DNA of 46,672 bases, from the IMG/VR virus record IMGVR_UViG_3300009610_000040, positions 1 through 46,672 of that record, one strand, 5' to 3'. The notes under the pieces are model-generated. The model saw nothing but the letters and a program-made list of their open reading frames with translations, did not search any database and was not told the origin of the DNA. Shown here piece after piece: positions 7,812 through 14,708 of the stretch. The first letter of the stretch is position 1, and every line of letters starts with the position of its first letter. Made by a program: the position numbers and the translations under genes. The stretch is from a virus.

Positions 7812-10228
7812 CCGACCGTGACCAGGAAGTCGTAGGCAATCTCTGAAACGCACCCAATGCACATCAGGTGCATGGCGATTCGATCCCCGACAGCCCAGCT
7901 GATGTTCTTTGCGGGAATCTGATTTGGAAGGTCCAGACTAGCTACATAGTCGGTGTTGCTGAGCACCGTTGCGGCCACATCCAGGTCCTCAACAAAGTTC
8001 TTCGAAAAGCGCACCGTCACATTCTGACCCGAGAGATCAGGCAGCGGAGCCCTCTCTGGGTTGCTGTCGTCGTAGACAGTCACGGTCACATTGCGGACGC
8101 GAACACAGGCAAACGGAGCCCCAATCTCGGCGTTCAGCCGGTCATTAACCATCTCGCCGTTCATCTGGTTGGCCCAGTTGAAGCCAGAGGGCTCATCCCC
8201 CTCCTGGAGAATGAAGTCGTTGGCCTTGAACAGGAAGTTCGTCGGAATCGTGGAGATGCTGAGCCCGCCCGCGCTCTCAATGTCCGCTTGCGTGAGGGTC
8301 CACTCCAGGTCGGGATCGACATCAATCATCAGGGTCTGATCGAAGTCCTCCGAGAACTCCATGGTGGGGCCTTCTTTGACGATCACCACCGGCTCCGTAG
8401 CGATGGCTGGAAGGTCAAAGGTGTCTACCCAGCTGATCGTAGCCCCTCCACCTTCTCCGCCGCCACCCAGGGCTATTTCCTCCCAGATGTTGGCGCTCGA
8501 GTCCCACCTGAACAGGATGCCCTCGTTCTCAGTGACGGTCCTGGAGGTGTTCCCAAAGAGCTGGATGTTGGTGTCTGGCTCGTCATCGTCGTCCTGAAAC
8601 GTGAGCGAAAAGGCGCTCTCGTTGACCACGAAAATGAGGGTGCCGTTGGCATCGTCCTCAGGAGCCCCAATCGTTGGGGTGCCATCCAGCACCATGGGGG
8701 AGCCGGTGATGTTCGAGACCTGAATCAGCGACGAGTCCGTGGTTGGGATCTCATCGTCGGTGGCGTCAATCAGCACCAGCGTCGGCACAATCGAGATGGT
8801 CTGCACAAAGTCGGTGTCCCCAAGGAAGCTCTTGTCCCCGGCAAAGCCTTGGGCCACATCGGTCACTCCACCTTGGTCAATGCCGATGCCCGCGTTGGGA
8901 ATGTTCAGCACATGGGTGGCCCCAAACGAGCTCCAGTTGGGACTCGTCCCAGCGTTCCCGTTGTCCAGGAACTGATGGACGCCGGGGAGGCCGTTGATGC
9001 TCATGACGCCAACAATCGAGCCGCCCACCTGCCACCACTTGCCTCCGGTGTACATGAGGGTCATAGCCTGGCCGTTCGCCAGCGTCACCGACTCGTTGTT
9101 GAACAGCTCCATGTTCGATCCGGGAAGGTCCGACTCGTCCTCAAAAGTGACGGAGTCTGCGCTCAGCACGGCCAAGATGCCGATGGTGCCGTCGTTGGGC
9201 GCGTTCAGCAGGTGCGGCTCCGAAATCATGACCAGATCGTCGCCTGAGGTGTTGGTCACCTTCATGAAATTGGAGGTGAAGCCCAGGGTGGTATTGTTCG
9301 CGGCCAGCGAGATGGAGCTGGGCTCGAACGCAATCGCTCCCCCGAAGTTCTTTGCTCCCTCAAAGGTCTGGTTTCCTGTTGAAACGAGGCCCCTGGCCGT
9401 GTCCGAGGCATCCGGGATGCAGAACTCGTGGTCGTCGGTGGTGCTGGTGATCTCAAAGTCGGTGCAGGTGTCAGCCGTCGAGAAGGTCTGCGTCGTGGCC
9501 GTCAAGGCGTTCAGGGTGGTGATGCCGCTCCCGGCTTCGCCCAACTGATCGGAGGCGCACGCCCACTCGAACGGGCTTGCCGAGGCTTTCAGGACCTGCC
9601 CATCGGCGCAGTCCTGGAGCCCCATGGTCTTGGCCTCCGAGCCGAAGGTCGCCAGCCCGCCATCAGGAGCAAGGCCAGTCACATATTCACCGATTGTTTC
9701 GGTTTCGAGGGTGATGCAGTCTGTGCACACCAGGTCCGTCCCAATGGTGGTTACGCCGCTCAGGGTCTTGTCGCCGTCAATAGTTTGGGTGCCGAAGTTG
9801 ACTACACCCCTCACATCGGGTGCTGCATCCGGGAGGTGCCAGGTGTGCGTGCCTGCGGCACTGGTGATGGCGAAGTCGGAGCCCACGGAGTCCACTTCGA
9901 AGGTCTGAAGGGCATCTGTCTCGCCATTCATCGAGGTGATCCCCGCCCCTCCTCCCCCCGCCCCAACCTCCTGGTAGGCCCCTCCGTTGATGCTCAGCTT
10001 CAGGAGGTTGTCATTCGAGTCGCAGGCCAGGGTCATGCGGCTGCTCTGCGAAACCGCTGGCAGAGCCCGGCAGGCCATGTTGAGGGACCACCTGTCTCCT
10101 TGGGAGCTCCTCTCAAACTTGAGAAAGGACTCGCTCTGGGAGCTGATGGTCATGTTCTGGGCAGAATGCCCCGCCGCGTGCGAAGGCAGCAGGGCCAGCA
10201 GCAAAGCCAGCAGCCAGAGCCGTCTCAT
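7802..10228 (-). CDS. Tail-fibre-like protein with repeats and signal peptide
   Basis: An 808-residue protein with ATG at 10228 overlapping the preceding stop as ATGA. Residues 1-23 form a Sec-type signal (MRRLWLLALLLALLPSHAAG). A fibre repeat occurs three times, at about 96-165, 235-302 and 408-476: a GI(T/S)xxN start, QTF, an FxIxS..H.xxxP-(D/N)-A core, then (R/Q)G...G(x)KxF. Between copies lie two related modules that contain PNDGTIGILAVL / PEDDANGTLIFVV and end in GGKWWQVGG / SANIWEEIA. This repeat style is common in phage tail fibres. The C-terminal part (about 600-808) looks distinct and may be a tip or chaperone-like domain. A signal peptide on a fibre is unexpected. Confidence 0.8.
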   Translation of the reverse strand: MRRLWLLALLLALLPSHAAGHSAQNMTISSQSESFLKFERSSQGDRWSLNMACRALPAVSQSSRMTLACDSNDNLLKLSINGGAYQEVGAGGGGAGITSMNGETDALQTFEVDSVGSDFAITSAAGTHTWHLPDAAPDVRGVVNFGTQTIDGDKTLSGVTTIGTDLVCTDCITLETETIGEYVTGLAPDGGLATFGSEAKTMGLQDCADGQVLKASASPFEWACASDQLGEAGSGITTLNALTATTQTFSTADTCTDFEITSTTDDHEFCIPDASDTARGLVSTGNQTFEGAKNFGGAIAFEPSSISLAANNTTLGFTSNFMKVTNTSGDDLVMISEPHLLNAPNDGTIGILAVLSADSVTFEDESDLPGSNMELFNNESVTLANGQAMTLMYTGGKWWQVGGSIVGVMSINGLPGVHQFLDNGNAGTSPNWSSFGATHVLNIPNAGIGIDQGGVTDVAQGFAGDKSFLGDTDFVQTISIVPTLVLIDATDDEIPTTDSSLIQVSNITGSPMVLDGTPTIGAPEDDANGTLIFVVNESAFSLTFQDDDDEPDTNIQLFGNTSRTVTENEGILFRWDSSANIWEEIALGGGGEGGGATISWVDTFDLPAIATEPVVIVKEGPTMEFSEDFDQTLMIDVDPDLEWTLTQADIESAGGLSISTIPTNFLFKANDFILQEGDEPSGFNWANQMNGEMVNDRLNAEIGAPFACVRVRNVTVTVYDDSNPERAPLPDLSGQNVTVRFSKNFVEDLDVAATVLSNTDYVASLDLPNQIPAKNISWAVGDRIAMHLMCIGCVSEIAYDFLVTVGCR

Positions 10229-10608
10229 CAGTCGGCCCTGACGTAGATGGCCAGGTCCATGACGGTGTCGGCGGCGTTGGTGGCCGTACCCCCAACAGCG
10301 AAGCGCACGTAGGGCGCCTTGAAGTCGGGGATGGCGTCAAAGACGTTCCACCTGGACAGGTCCCCAATGTCGCCAACGGCTATGGTGAACAGAACCACCG
10401 GGAAGGACCAGTCGTCCTCCTCCTTGCCATCGGCGCTGATCTGGTAGCCCACCAGGAGCCCCGAGTTGGGTACATCCGAGCAGGTGGGCACCCGCCAAAG
10501 CAGCGATTCGACCCGCACTTCACCCGAGAGTTTGATCCCGTTGGTGTAGCTGGCCAAAAGGTTGGGGATCGCAAATCCCCTGTGCAACAGGGTGCGTAGA
10601 CTGGCCAC
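10228..10608 (-). CDS. Virion-operon protein, unknown function
   Basis: A 126-residue protein when started at GTG 10608, which has GGGGAGG five bases upstream; a GTG at 10650 would give 140 residues but its ribosome site is only two bases away. The protein is beta-rich (GIKLSGEVRVESLLWRV; WSFPVVLFTIAVGD; APYVRFAVGG; VMDLAIYVRAD) and looks like a compact jelly-roll or immunoglobulin-like fold. The end YVRFAVGGTATNAADTVMD resembles phage carbohydrate-binding or tail-accessory domains. It is directly upstream of the fibre and probably part of the same fibre module. Family not recognised. Confidence 0.7.
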   Translation of the reverse strand: MASLRTLLHRGFAIPNLLASYTNGIKLSGEVRVESLLWRVPTCSDVPNSGLLVGYQISADGKEEDDWSFPVVLFTIAVGDIGDLSRWNVFDAIPDFKAPYVRFAVGGTATNAADTVMDLAIYVRAD

Positions 10609-10662
10609 GGTGCCCTCCCCAAGGCAGTTTGCCCTCAAGGAGGAGGGCACCGCCTCCCGGAA

Positions 10663-10839
10663 CTACTTGTGAGTGTTGCTCTTGAGCGAGCGATTGATGC
10701 CGCCGCCCATGGTCTTGTTCTTGTCGCCCCGGAACTTGAACTCCGGGCTCTTGCCGCCAGTGCGGCCCTGCGATTGCGTGTTCTTCTCCATGCGCTTGGC
10801 GCGGGCCAAGCCAGGTTCAAAGTCGCCGCCTCCAGCCAT
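10663..10839 (-). CDS. 58-residue basic protein, unknown function
   Basis: A short gene reading MAGGGDFEPGLARAKRMEKN at its start and ending in NRSLKSNTHK. A strong GGAGG site lies 6 bases upstream of ATG 10839. The protein is rich in Gly, Lys, Arg and polar residues, has no hydrophobic core, and is probably disordered or nucleic-acid or protein binding. It fills the gap between the terminase nuclease gene and the fibre block exactly, with no competing frame, which supports it as real. Function unknown. Confidence 0.7.
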   Translation of the reverse strand: MAGGGDFEPGLARAKRMEKNTQSQGRTGGKSPEFKFRGDKNKTMGGGINRSLKSNTHK

Positions 10840-10893
10840 CAGGAACCTCCTTCGTAAGGTCGTGAATCGGGCACAGCCCTACCACGAGCCAGC

Positions 10894-11574
10894 TTAAGAA
10901 ACAAGCATCTCCTCAGAGTCCTTGCGTTTGTTCTGGTCTTTGAATTTGAGGCGCTTCATCCGGTACTCCTGGACGCGCCTCTCGATGATCCAGGCCGGTG
11001 CCCCGCTCTTGCGGAGGTACCTGGCCATGTTCTCGATTTCGTCGTCATCCTGCTCAACTTTTGCGCGCTTGGGCAGCATGCTGATGGCCGAAGACAGCGC
11101 ATCGACAAGGTCGAACGTGGCTGACATGGGGTGGGTGGCCAGCTCCTCCTCGAGCTCGAGCTGCCCATCTTGGAGGAACAGTCGGCCCTGCGCGATCATG
11201 GGCTGCAAGGCAGCACGGTTGCGAAAGGGCTTCTCAATCTTGTTGGGCTGCAACACCTTCACCAGGGGGATGCGCACGTTCGTCAGGCGCGCTTCGCGAC
11301 GGACGCCGTCGCCAAAGAGGCTCTGCATGCCGTTGGCCTCGATGCCAAACTTGGACGGAGTGAAGGTGGAGTTGACCCAAAAGATCTTCTCGTAGAGCTT
11401 GTCCGTGCTGGTGCGGTCGGCCCAGGCGTACATGACGAAGATGCGGTCCAGCCAGTCCCTGGCCACCACGACGATGGCGCTCCGCGCTTGCTGCTTCTTG
11501 ATTTGGGACTTGCCGCCTGCGGGGTCGCAGAAGGCGGTCCAGTCAACCAGGTCCTCGACTTTGATGGGCTCCAT
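10894..11574 (-). CDS. Terminase large subunit, nuclease half (split gene)
   Basis: A 226-residue protein matching only the C-terminal RNase H-like nuclease of a large terminase, the part that cuts concatemeric DNA at packaging start and end. Acidic residues sit where expected: D17 in AFCDPAGG, E79 in FGIEANGMQSLF, and D155/D158 in ATFDLVDAL. There is no Walker motif. The ATPase half is a separate gene upstream (11,804-12,988), and a small membrane-protein gene lies between. ATG at 11574 overlaps the small gene's stop as ATGA, so this is a true independent start. The halves probably reassemble as a complex. The C-terminus is Lys/Arg-rich. Confidence 0.8.
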   Translation of the reverse strand: MEPIKVEDLVDWTAFCDPAGGKSQIKKQQARSAIVVVARDWLDRIFVMYAWADRTSTDKLYEKIFWVNSTFTPSKFGIEANGMQSLFGDGVRREARLTNVRIPLVKVLQPNKIEKPFRNRAALQPMIAQGRLFLQDGQLELEEELATHPMSATFDLVDALSSAISMLPKRAKVEQDDDEIENMARYLRKSGAPAWIIERRVQEYRMKRLKFKDQNKRKDSEEMLVS

Positions 11575-11804
11575 CAGTCTCGATTCTTGTAGCAGCAGAC
11601 CTTGAGCTCCTTCTGCATCTCCTCGATGACTTCGGCGTAGTGCTCGCGGCCCTTCTGCTCGAGCTGCACAGCCTTGACGGACTCGTTCAGCTGCGCTACC
11701 CGCCCCAGGGCAGCGGTGAACCCGACCGCCAGGAGCACATTCAGGACGTTCAGGAGGATCTTGATGACGAAACTCAAGTCCATCTTCCCGTTCGAGGGTC
11801 CCAT
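11574..11804 (-). CDS. Small membrane protein with coiled coil, inside terminase locus
   Basis: A 76-residue protein with ATGA overlaps at both ends (with the ATPase gene before and the nuclease gene after), a strong sign that it is translated. Residues about 8-34 form one membrane segment (LSFVIKILLNVLNVLLAVGF), followed by a helical, heptad-like part (AQLNESVKAVQLEQKGREHY) and a short Cys-Cys-containing tail. The layout recalls Rz-type inner-membrane spanins or small holins, but it is short for a spanin and no outer-membrane partner is obvious. Function is inferred only. Confidence 0.75.
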   Translation of the reverse strand: MGPSNGKMDLSFVIKILLNVLNVLLAVGFTAALGRVAQLNESVKAVQLEQKGREHYAEVIEEMQKELKVCCYKNRD

Positions 11805-12988
11805 CAGCCCAAACGCAGCCTCCGACCCCCCAAGTGCTCCTTTCGGGCCTTGAAAAGGTCGAAAATCTCGCCTGTCTTAACCACTTTTCCGAACTTGGGG
11901 GGCGGAATGGCGTTCACATCCGGTGAATTTGAGGCTCGCTCCTCCAAAACGGCGTCCAAAGTGTTCTCGTCGAACCTGAGCAGCCCATTTTCGATGCTGA
12001 ACCGCCTAATCAGGTTCATATCGAAGTCAGTCAGCTCCGGATCAGCCGCAGAATTCATGTAAAGCAGGGAGAACAGGGAGCCCAGCTCGTCCTTCAGCCG
12101 CTGCAAGGTGACCAAGGAGAACATTTCGGGAAAGATAGGCTCCCCGCCCTCCACTGCTTTGCGACAGATGACTTCGACAGTGGGGTCGTTGCGCTCGATG
12201 TAGGAGTACAGGTCGTGGACAGCCCAGCGGGTGCCGATGATGATCTCCAGACTCTTGTCTGGGTCGTCCATCAGGGCGCGGCTGGTCTTGTGCCACTCGA
12301 TGGCGTTGTACATGAGCGTTGGCGAGTTTGCGGCCTCCAGGGTCACCAGATCGTCCTTGAGCAGAACGTCGTAGTGGCGGCCAGTCACAGCGCCGCCCAC
12401 GCCGATGGTCTCGATGGAGGCCTCCGGGTACTCCTTGTTGCGCGGGATCATGATTTCTTCGCCGTTCCACTTCTTGGATTCGCGGCGCGCATTGTCCCAC
12501 ACGCGGTGCGGCCAAAAGGCCCGCAGCAGCTCGTTAGCCTCCAGCTGGATCATGATCCATCGGAGTTGGTGCTGCGCGTTGGTGGCAGTCTCGTTGGCGA
12601 GGAGGATGCGCGTGTTACAGCCTTCCATGCCTGGGAAGTAGGGGTTGGAGTCCGCATTCTGTAACAGGATGTGAAGCACCAGGGCTCGACACATCGAAGT
12701 CTTCAGGTGATCGCGGGGCATCAGGAGGAGCTTGCGGTACGGCGGAAACCGCGAGAGGAATCTGCACGCAGGCAGGTGCAACGATTGGGTCAGCCGGTCC
12801 AGCCCCAGAATGCCTTTACCGAAGACGAACAGGTCTGCTTCGGCTTTGGCCCGGAACTCCTCTACGAAGGAGCCGGGGATCGTGGCACCTGCCTGGCGTA
12901 CTTCTCCACCCTTTGTGATAACGAATTCGACGGGCTCAACCCGATCAGCGAAGGGGTCGCCTCCGGCGTGGGGCTCAGGGGAGCTCAT
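11804..12988 (-). CDS. Terminase large subunit, ATPase half (split gene)
   Basis: A 394-residue ATPase of the DNA-packaging motor. ATG at 12988 is chosen because GAGGAGG lies 9 bases upstream; a longer frame has no such site. Visible motifs: a Walker A-like PRDHLKTS at 91-98, Walker B YDVLLKDD at 206-213, and the coupling motif IIGTRWAVHDLY at 250-261. After SLLYMNSAADPEL (about 307-319), where a fused nuclease domain would normally begin, the protein continues for about 75 residues and stops. The nuclease is a separate downstream gene. It overlaps the small-terminase gene by 14 bases. Confidence 0.85.
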   Translation of the reverse strand: MSSPEPHAGGDPFADRVEPVEFVITKGGEVRQAGATIPGSFVEEFRAKAEADLFVFGKGILGLDRLTQSLHLPACRFLSRFPPYRKLLLMPRDHLKTSMCRALVLHILLQNADSNPYFPGMEGCNTRILLANETATNAQHQLRWIMIQLEANELLRAFWPHRVWDNARRESKKWNGEEIMIPRNKEYPEASIETIGVGGAVTGRHYDVLLKDDLVTLEAANSPTLMYNAIEWHKTSRALMDDPDKSLEIIIGTRWAVHDLYSYIERNDPTVEVICRKAVEGGEPIFPEMFSLVTLQRLKDELGSLFSLLYMNSAADPELTDFDMNLIRRFSIENGLLRFDENTLDAVLEERASNSPDVNAIPPPKFGKVVKTGEIFDLFKARKEHLGGRRLRLG

Positions 12989-13658
12989 CGGCAGCGGCCT
13001 CCTCGGCCTGCATGGCTGCCTCCACCTCAGCGAGGGGCCAGGGCTCCTCGAACGTGGTGGGTTTGAAGGGGACGGCAATCGGGGGGCCTGCTGCGACTTC
13101 GCGCAGCGCTGCCTGCATGCGGTCCAGCGAGTCGCGGTCGATCACCAGGTGGTGCGTCCGTTCCTCGTGCACCTCGCGCTTCTTGGGGATCACGCGGTCC
13201 ACGGCGTCCTCGATTTGCTTCGCAGCCATCAGGCGCACGCGGGGGTCGTCCTGGTGCGAGGCCGGGTTGTCGCGCATCTGCACCAGGAATTCGAAGTTGG
13301 GGCCAGCCTCAGCAGTAATTCTCTCGAGGAGCTGCGCGACCGTAGCGGTGCGCAGGGCTTCTCGCTCTTGGGCTAGGCGCACCTGAAAGAGGGGGGAGTT
13401 GATGATGCCGGTGATAGTTTGGGGATTGACACCGATGTCTAAGGCGATGTCTTTGGGCTTCCGCCCAAGGAGCACCTGGTAGAGGATCATCTGGTTGCGG
13501 TCGCTCCAGCGCTTGATGCGCTGGACGGTGGATGCGGGGTCGCGCTGGTGCGCGGTTTCGCCGGGGGGCCAGCCGTTGGCCGCACGGGCAGCGATGGCGT
13601 CCTCCCGCGAGGGAACACGCTCCTGCTGGGTGCGTCCGGGCCGGGTTACTCGTTCCAT
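12975..13658 (-). CDS. Terminase small subunit-like protein
   Basis: A 227-residue protein from ATG 13658; GTG at 13733 would add 25 residues, and neither start has a clear ribosome site, so the N-terminus is uncertain. A helix-turn-helix-like segment (QVLLGRKPKDIALDIGVNPQ) is followed by a long helical region (LLERITAEAGPNFEFLVQMR; KQIEDAVDRVIPKKREV) and an acidic Ala/Glu-rich tail. This architecture and its place directly before the large-terminase ATPase match small terminases, which bind the packaging start site and regulate the motor. It is the first gene of the left late operon. Confidence 0.7.
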   Translation of the reverse strand: MERVTRPGRTQQERVPSREDAIAARAANGWPPGETAHQRDPASTVQRIKRWSDRNQMILYQVLLGRKPKDIALDIGVNPQTITGIINSPLFQVRLAQEREALRTATVAQLLERITAEAGPNFEFLVQMRDNPASHQDDPRVRLMAAKQIEDAVDRVIPKKREVHEERTHHLVIDRDSLDRMQAALREVAAGPPIAVPFKPTTFEEPWPLAEVEAAMQAEEAAADELP

Positions 13659-13785
13659 CTGCGATTTTTGGTCTCTGGGCCGAAGGCCCCTCGAGAGTGG
13701 CCGCAGGAGGCTCTGGGGGGCCGCCAGTTGCACCGCTCGCGCCGCTGGCAGCCCCCCTACCTACCCAGCCACAGGAGGCAGCCTG

Positions 13786-13814
13786 AACGTAGCCTGGGGC
13801 TTCGCGAAGGTCAA
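13786..13814 (-). promoter_or_regulatory. Candidate sigma70-type late promoter (minus strand)
   Basis: On the minus strand, TTGACC (13,809-13,814) and TACGTT (13,786-13,791) are separated by exactly 17 bases. The -35 element matches 5/6 and the -10 element only 3/6. It lies about 130 bases before the small-terminase start and just beyond the terminator of the upstream gene, so it could drive the left late operon, perhaps with an activator. The rest of the 314-base gap 13,659-13,972 holds this site and the terminator. Confidence 0.4.
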
Positions 13815-13919
13815 GCGATAAAATTTTTATTGCGCATACTTGGAGGGCTTCAGCGCAGCGCGCAGCGGTGCGTGGGGGGCCTACCGGGGTCGAAGACCCC
13901 ACCCCCCCTTCGCACGCGC

Positions 13920-13966
13920 AAAAAAAAACACGGGAGAGCCAAGGGCTTTTGCCCTTGACCCTCCCG
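13920..13966 (-). terminator. Rho-independent terminator (minus strand)
   Basis: The hairpin has an inner perfect stem CAAGGGC/GCCCTTG (13,940-13,946 with 13,951-13,957) around a 4-base loop and an outer stem CGGGAG/CTCCCG. In the minus-strand sense it is followed within two bases by a run of nine T (13,920-13,928). It begins 7 bases beyond the stop of the 99-residue gene, so it ends that transcript and insulates the late terminase operon. Confidence 0.88.
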
Positions 13967-13972
13967 TTTGTC

Positions 13973-14272
13973 TTACTTGCTGGCCTTCTCGTCGGCGTCG
14001 ATCATGGCGAGGTACTCATCCGCGTGTGTCAAGATCCAGCGCCAATTGGCCACGCTGCGGTTGATCGGCTTCATGCCCTTGCCGGTCTCAAGCAGCGTCC
14101 ATTTGCCCGCGCCCTTGACCACTTCGCCCTTGCCGTTCTTGAAGTCTTCCGACTTCTTGAACACGTAGTGTTTCTCTTTCGGCTTCGGCTTCGCTGCCTC
14201 TAGCGCTTGCGCTACTGCCGCCGCTACTGCCGCGTCCATATCCGCTTTCGTGTACCCGATCTTTGATGCCAT
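13973..14272 (-). CDS. 99-residue protein with Ala-rich helix, unknown function
   Basis: Starts at ATG 14272 with AAGGAG 8 bases upstream; an upstream in-frame extension to 14371 has no ribosome site. The protein opens MASKIGYTKADMDAAVAAAV, an Ala-rich helix followed by a Lys/Pro/Glu stretch, then a conserved-looking domain with KHYVFKKSEDFKNGKGEV and ANWRWILTHADEYLAMIDAD. It is monocistronic or the last gene of the rightward-lying minus operon, with a strong terminator directly after it. Upstream operator-like boxes suggest dedicated regulation. Family not recognised; a small DNA- or host-protein-binding factor is possible. Confidence 0.75.
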   Translation of the reverse strand: MASKIGYTKADMDAAVAAAVAQALEAAKPKPKEKHYVFKKSEDFKNGKGEVVKGAGKWTLLETGKGMKPINRSVANWRWILTHADEYLAMIDADEKASK

Positions 14273-14443
14273 CTCTGTTCTCCTTGGCTGGGTTCCGGCG
14301 TGATTGCCGAAAACATGCCGCCATTCTACCACACCAGCTCTTAGACCAACCACACCCCCTCCCTTTTGCACCCTCTCCTAGTCGCTCCTTATGTGTGTTA
14401 GATTCTCTGTGTTTCACTCTCTTGGCCTCGTTATGTCTGATCA

Positions 14444-14449
14444 ATAATA
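14444..14449 (-). promoter_or_regulatory. Possible -10 element upstream of the 99-residue gene
   Basis: On the minus strand the hexamer TATTAT (5/6 match to TATAAT) lies about 170 bases before ATG 14272. No good -35 is found at 16-18 bases; instead the operator-like pair at 14,474-14,514 covers that region. This would fit an activator-dependent promoter but is weak on its own. The remainder of 14,273-14,440 shows nothing that I can interpret. Confidence 0.25.
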
Positions 14450-14473
14450 CGTCAGTAAGCATACTCTAATACA

Positions 14474-14514
14474 CCTCAGAGGCTAGCTCAGGTGGCTGTT
14501 GTATACCTCTGAGG
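14474..14514. promoter_or_regulatory. Pair of operator-like near-palindromes CCTC-W-GAGG
   Basis: Two 9-base near-palindromes, CCTCAGAGG at 14,474-14,482 and CCTCTGAGG at 14,506-14,514, occur with centres 32 bases apart (about three helical turns). Both are embedded in ACCTCWGAGGC, and they are also reverse complements of each other, so the pair can be read as direct repeats of one operator or as the arms of one hairpin. They lie in the gap between the 99-residue gene and the 26-residue peptide, a likely regulatory position. Confidence 0.5.
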
Positions 14515-14537
14515 CATATGACGAATTGCATAACTGC

Positions 14538-14618
14538 TTAGGGCAGCGGCCTGGTCAGCTTGACGAATATGACTAGCAGCCAGAACGCTACCCAGAACCA
14601 GAAGCCAAACGAAATCAT
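14538..14618 (-). CDS. 26-residue membrane micropeptide
   Basis: A tiny frame MISFGFWFWVAFWLLVIFVK followed by LTRPLP. Almost the whole peptide is one aromatic-rich membrane helix with a positive C-terminus. TAAGGTG lies about 6 bases before ATG 14618. It follows the VWA gene on the same strand after a 90-base gap that contains a hairpin. No other frame competes. Such peptides in phages can act as toxins, pinholin-like or host-membrane modulators; the role here is unknown. Confidence 0.45.
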   Translation of the reverse strand: MISFGFWFWVAFWLLVIFVKLTRPLP

Positions 14619-14645
14619 CAAAGCACCTTAAGGCGAATCAGAGCC

Positions 14646-14672
14646 CCCTGGCAGCCCAATAGCTGCCAAGGG
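14646..14672 (-). other. Stem-loop after the VWA gene
   Basis: TGGCAGC/GCTGCCA forms a perfect 7-bp stem around CCAATA, extended by CCC/GGG with single unpaired bases. It lies about 35 bases beyond the VWA gene stop. No T-run follows on the minus strand, so it may be an RNA processing or stability element or a partial attenuator rather than a full terminator. Confidence 0.45.
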
Positions 14673-14708
14673 ACTCCATAGGCTTGTTCGTCGCCTCCTA
14701 AGCAGTGT

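Noticed and set aside
14646-14672. Hairpin as a complete rho-independent terminator
   Set aside because: No T-run follows on the minus strand, so only a stability or attenuation role is offered.
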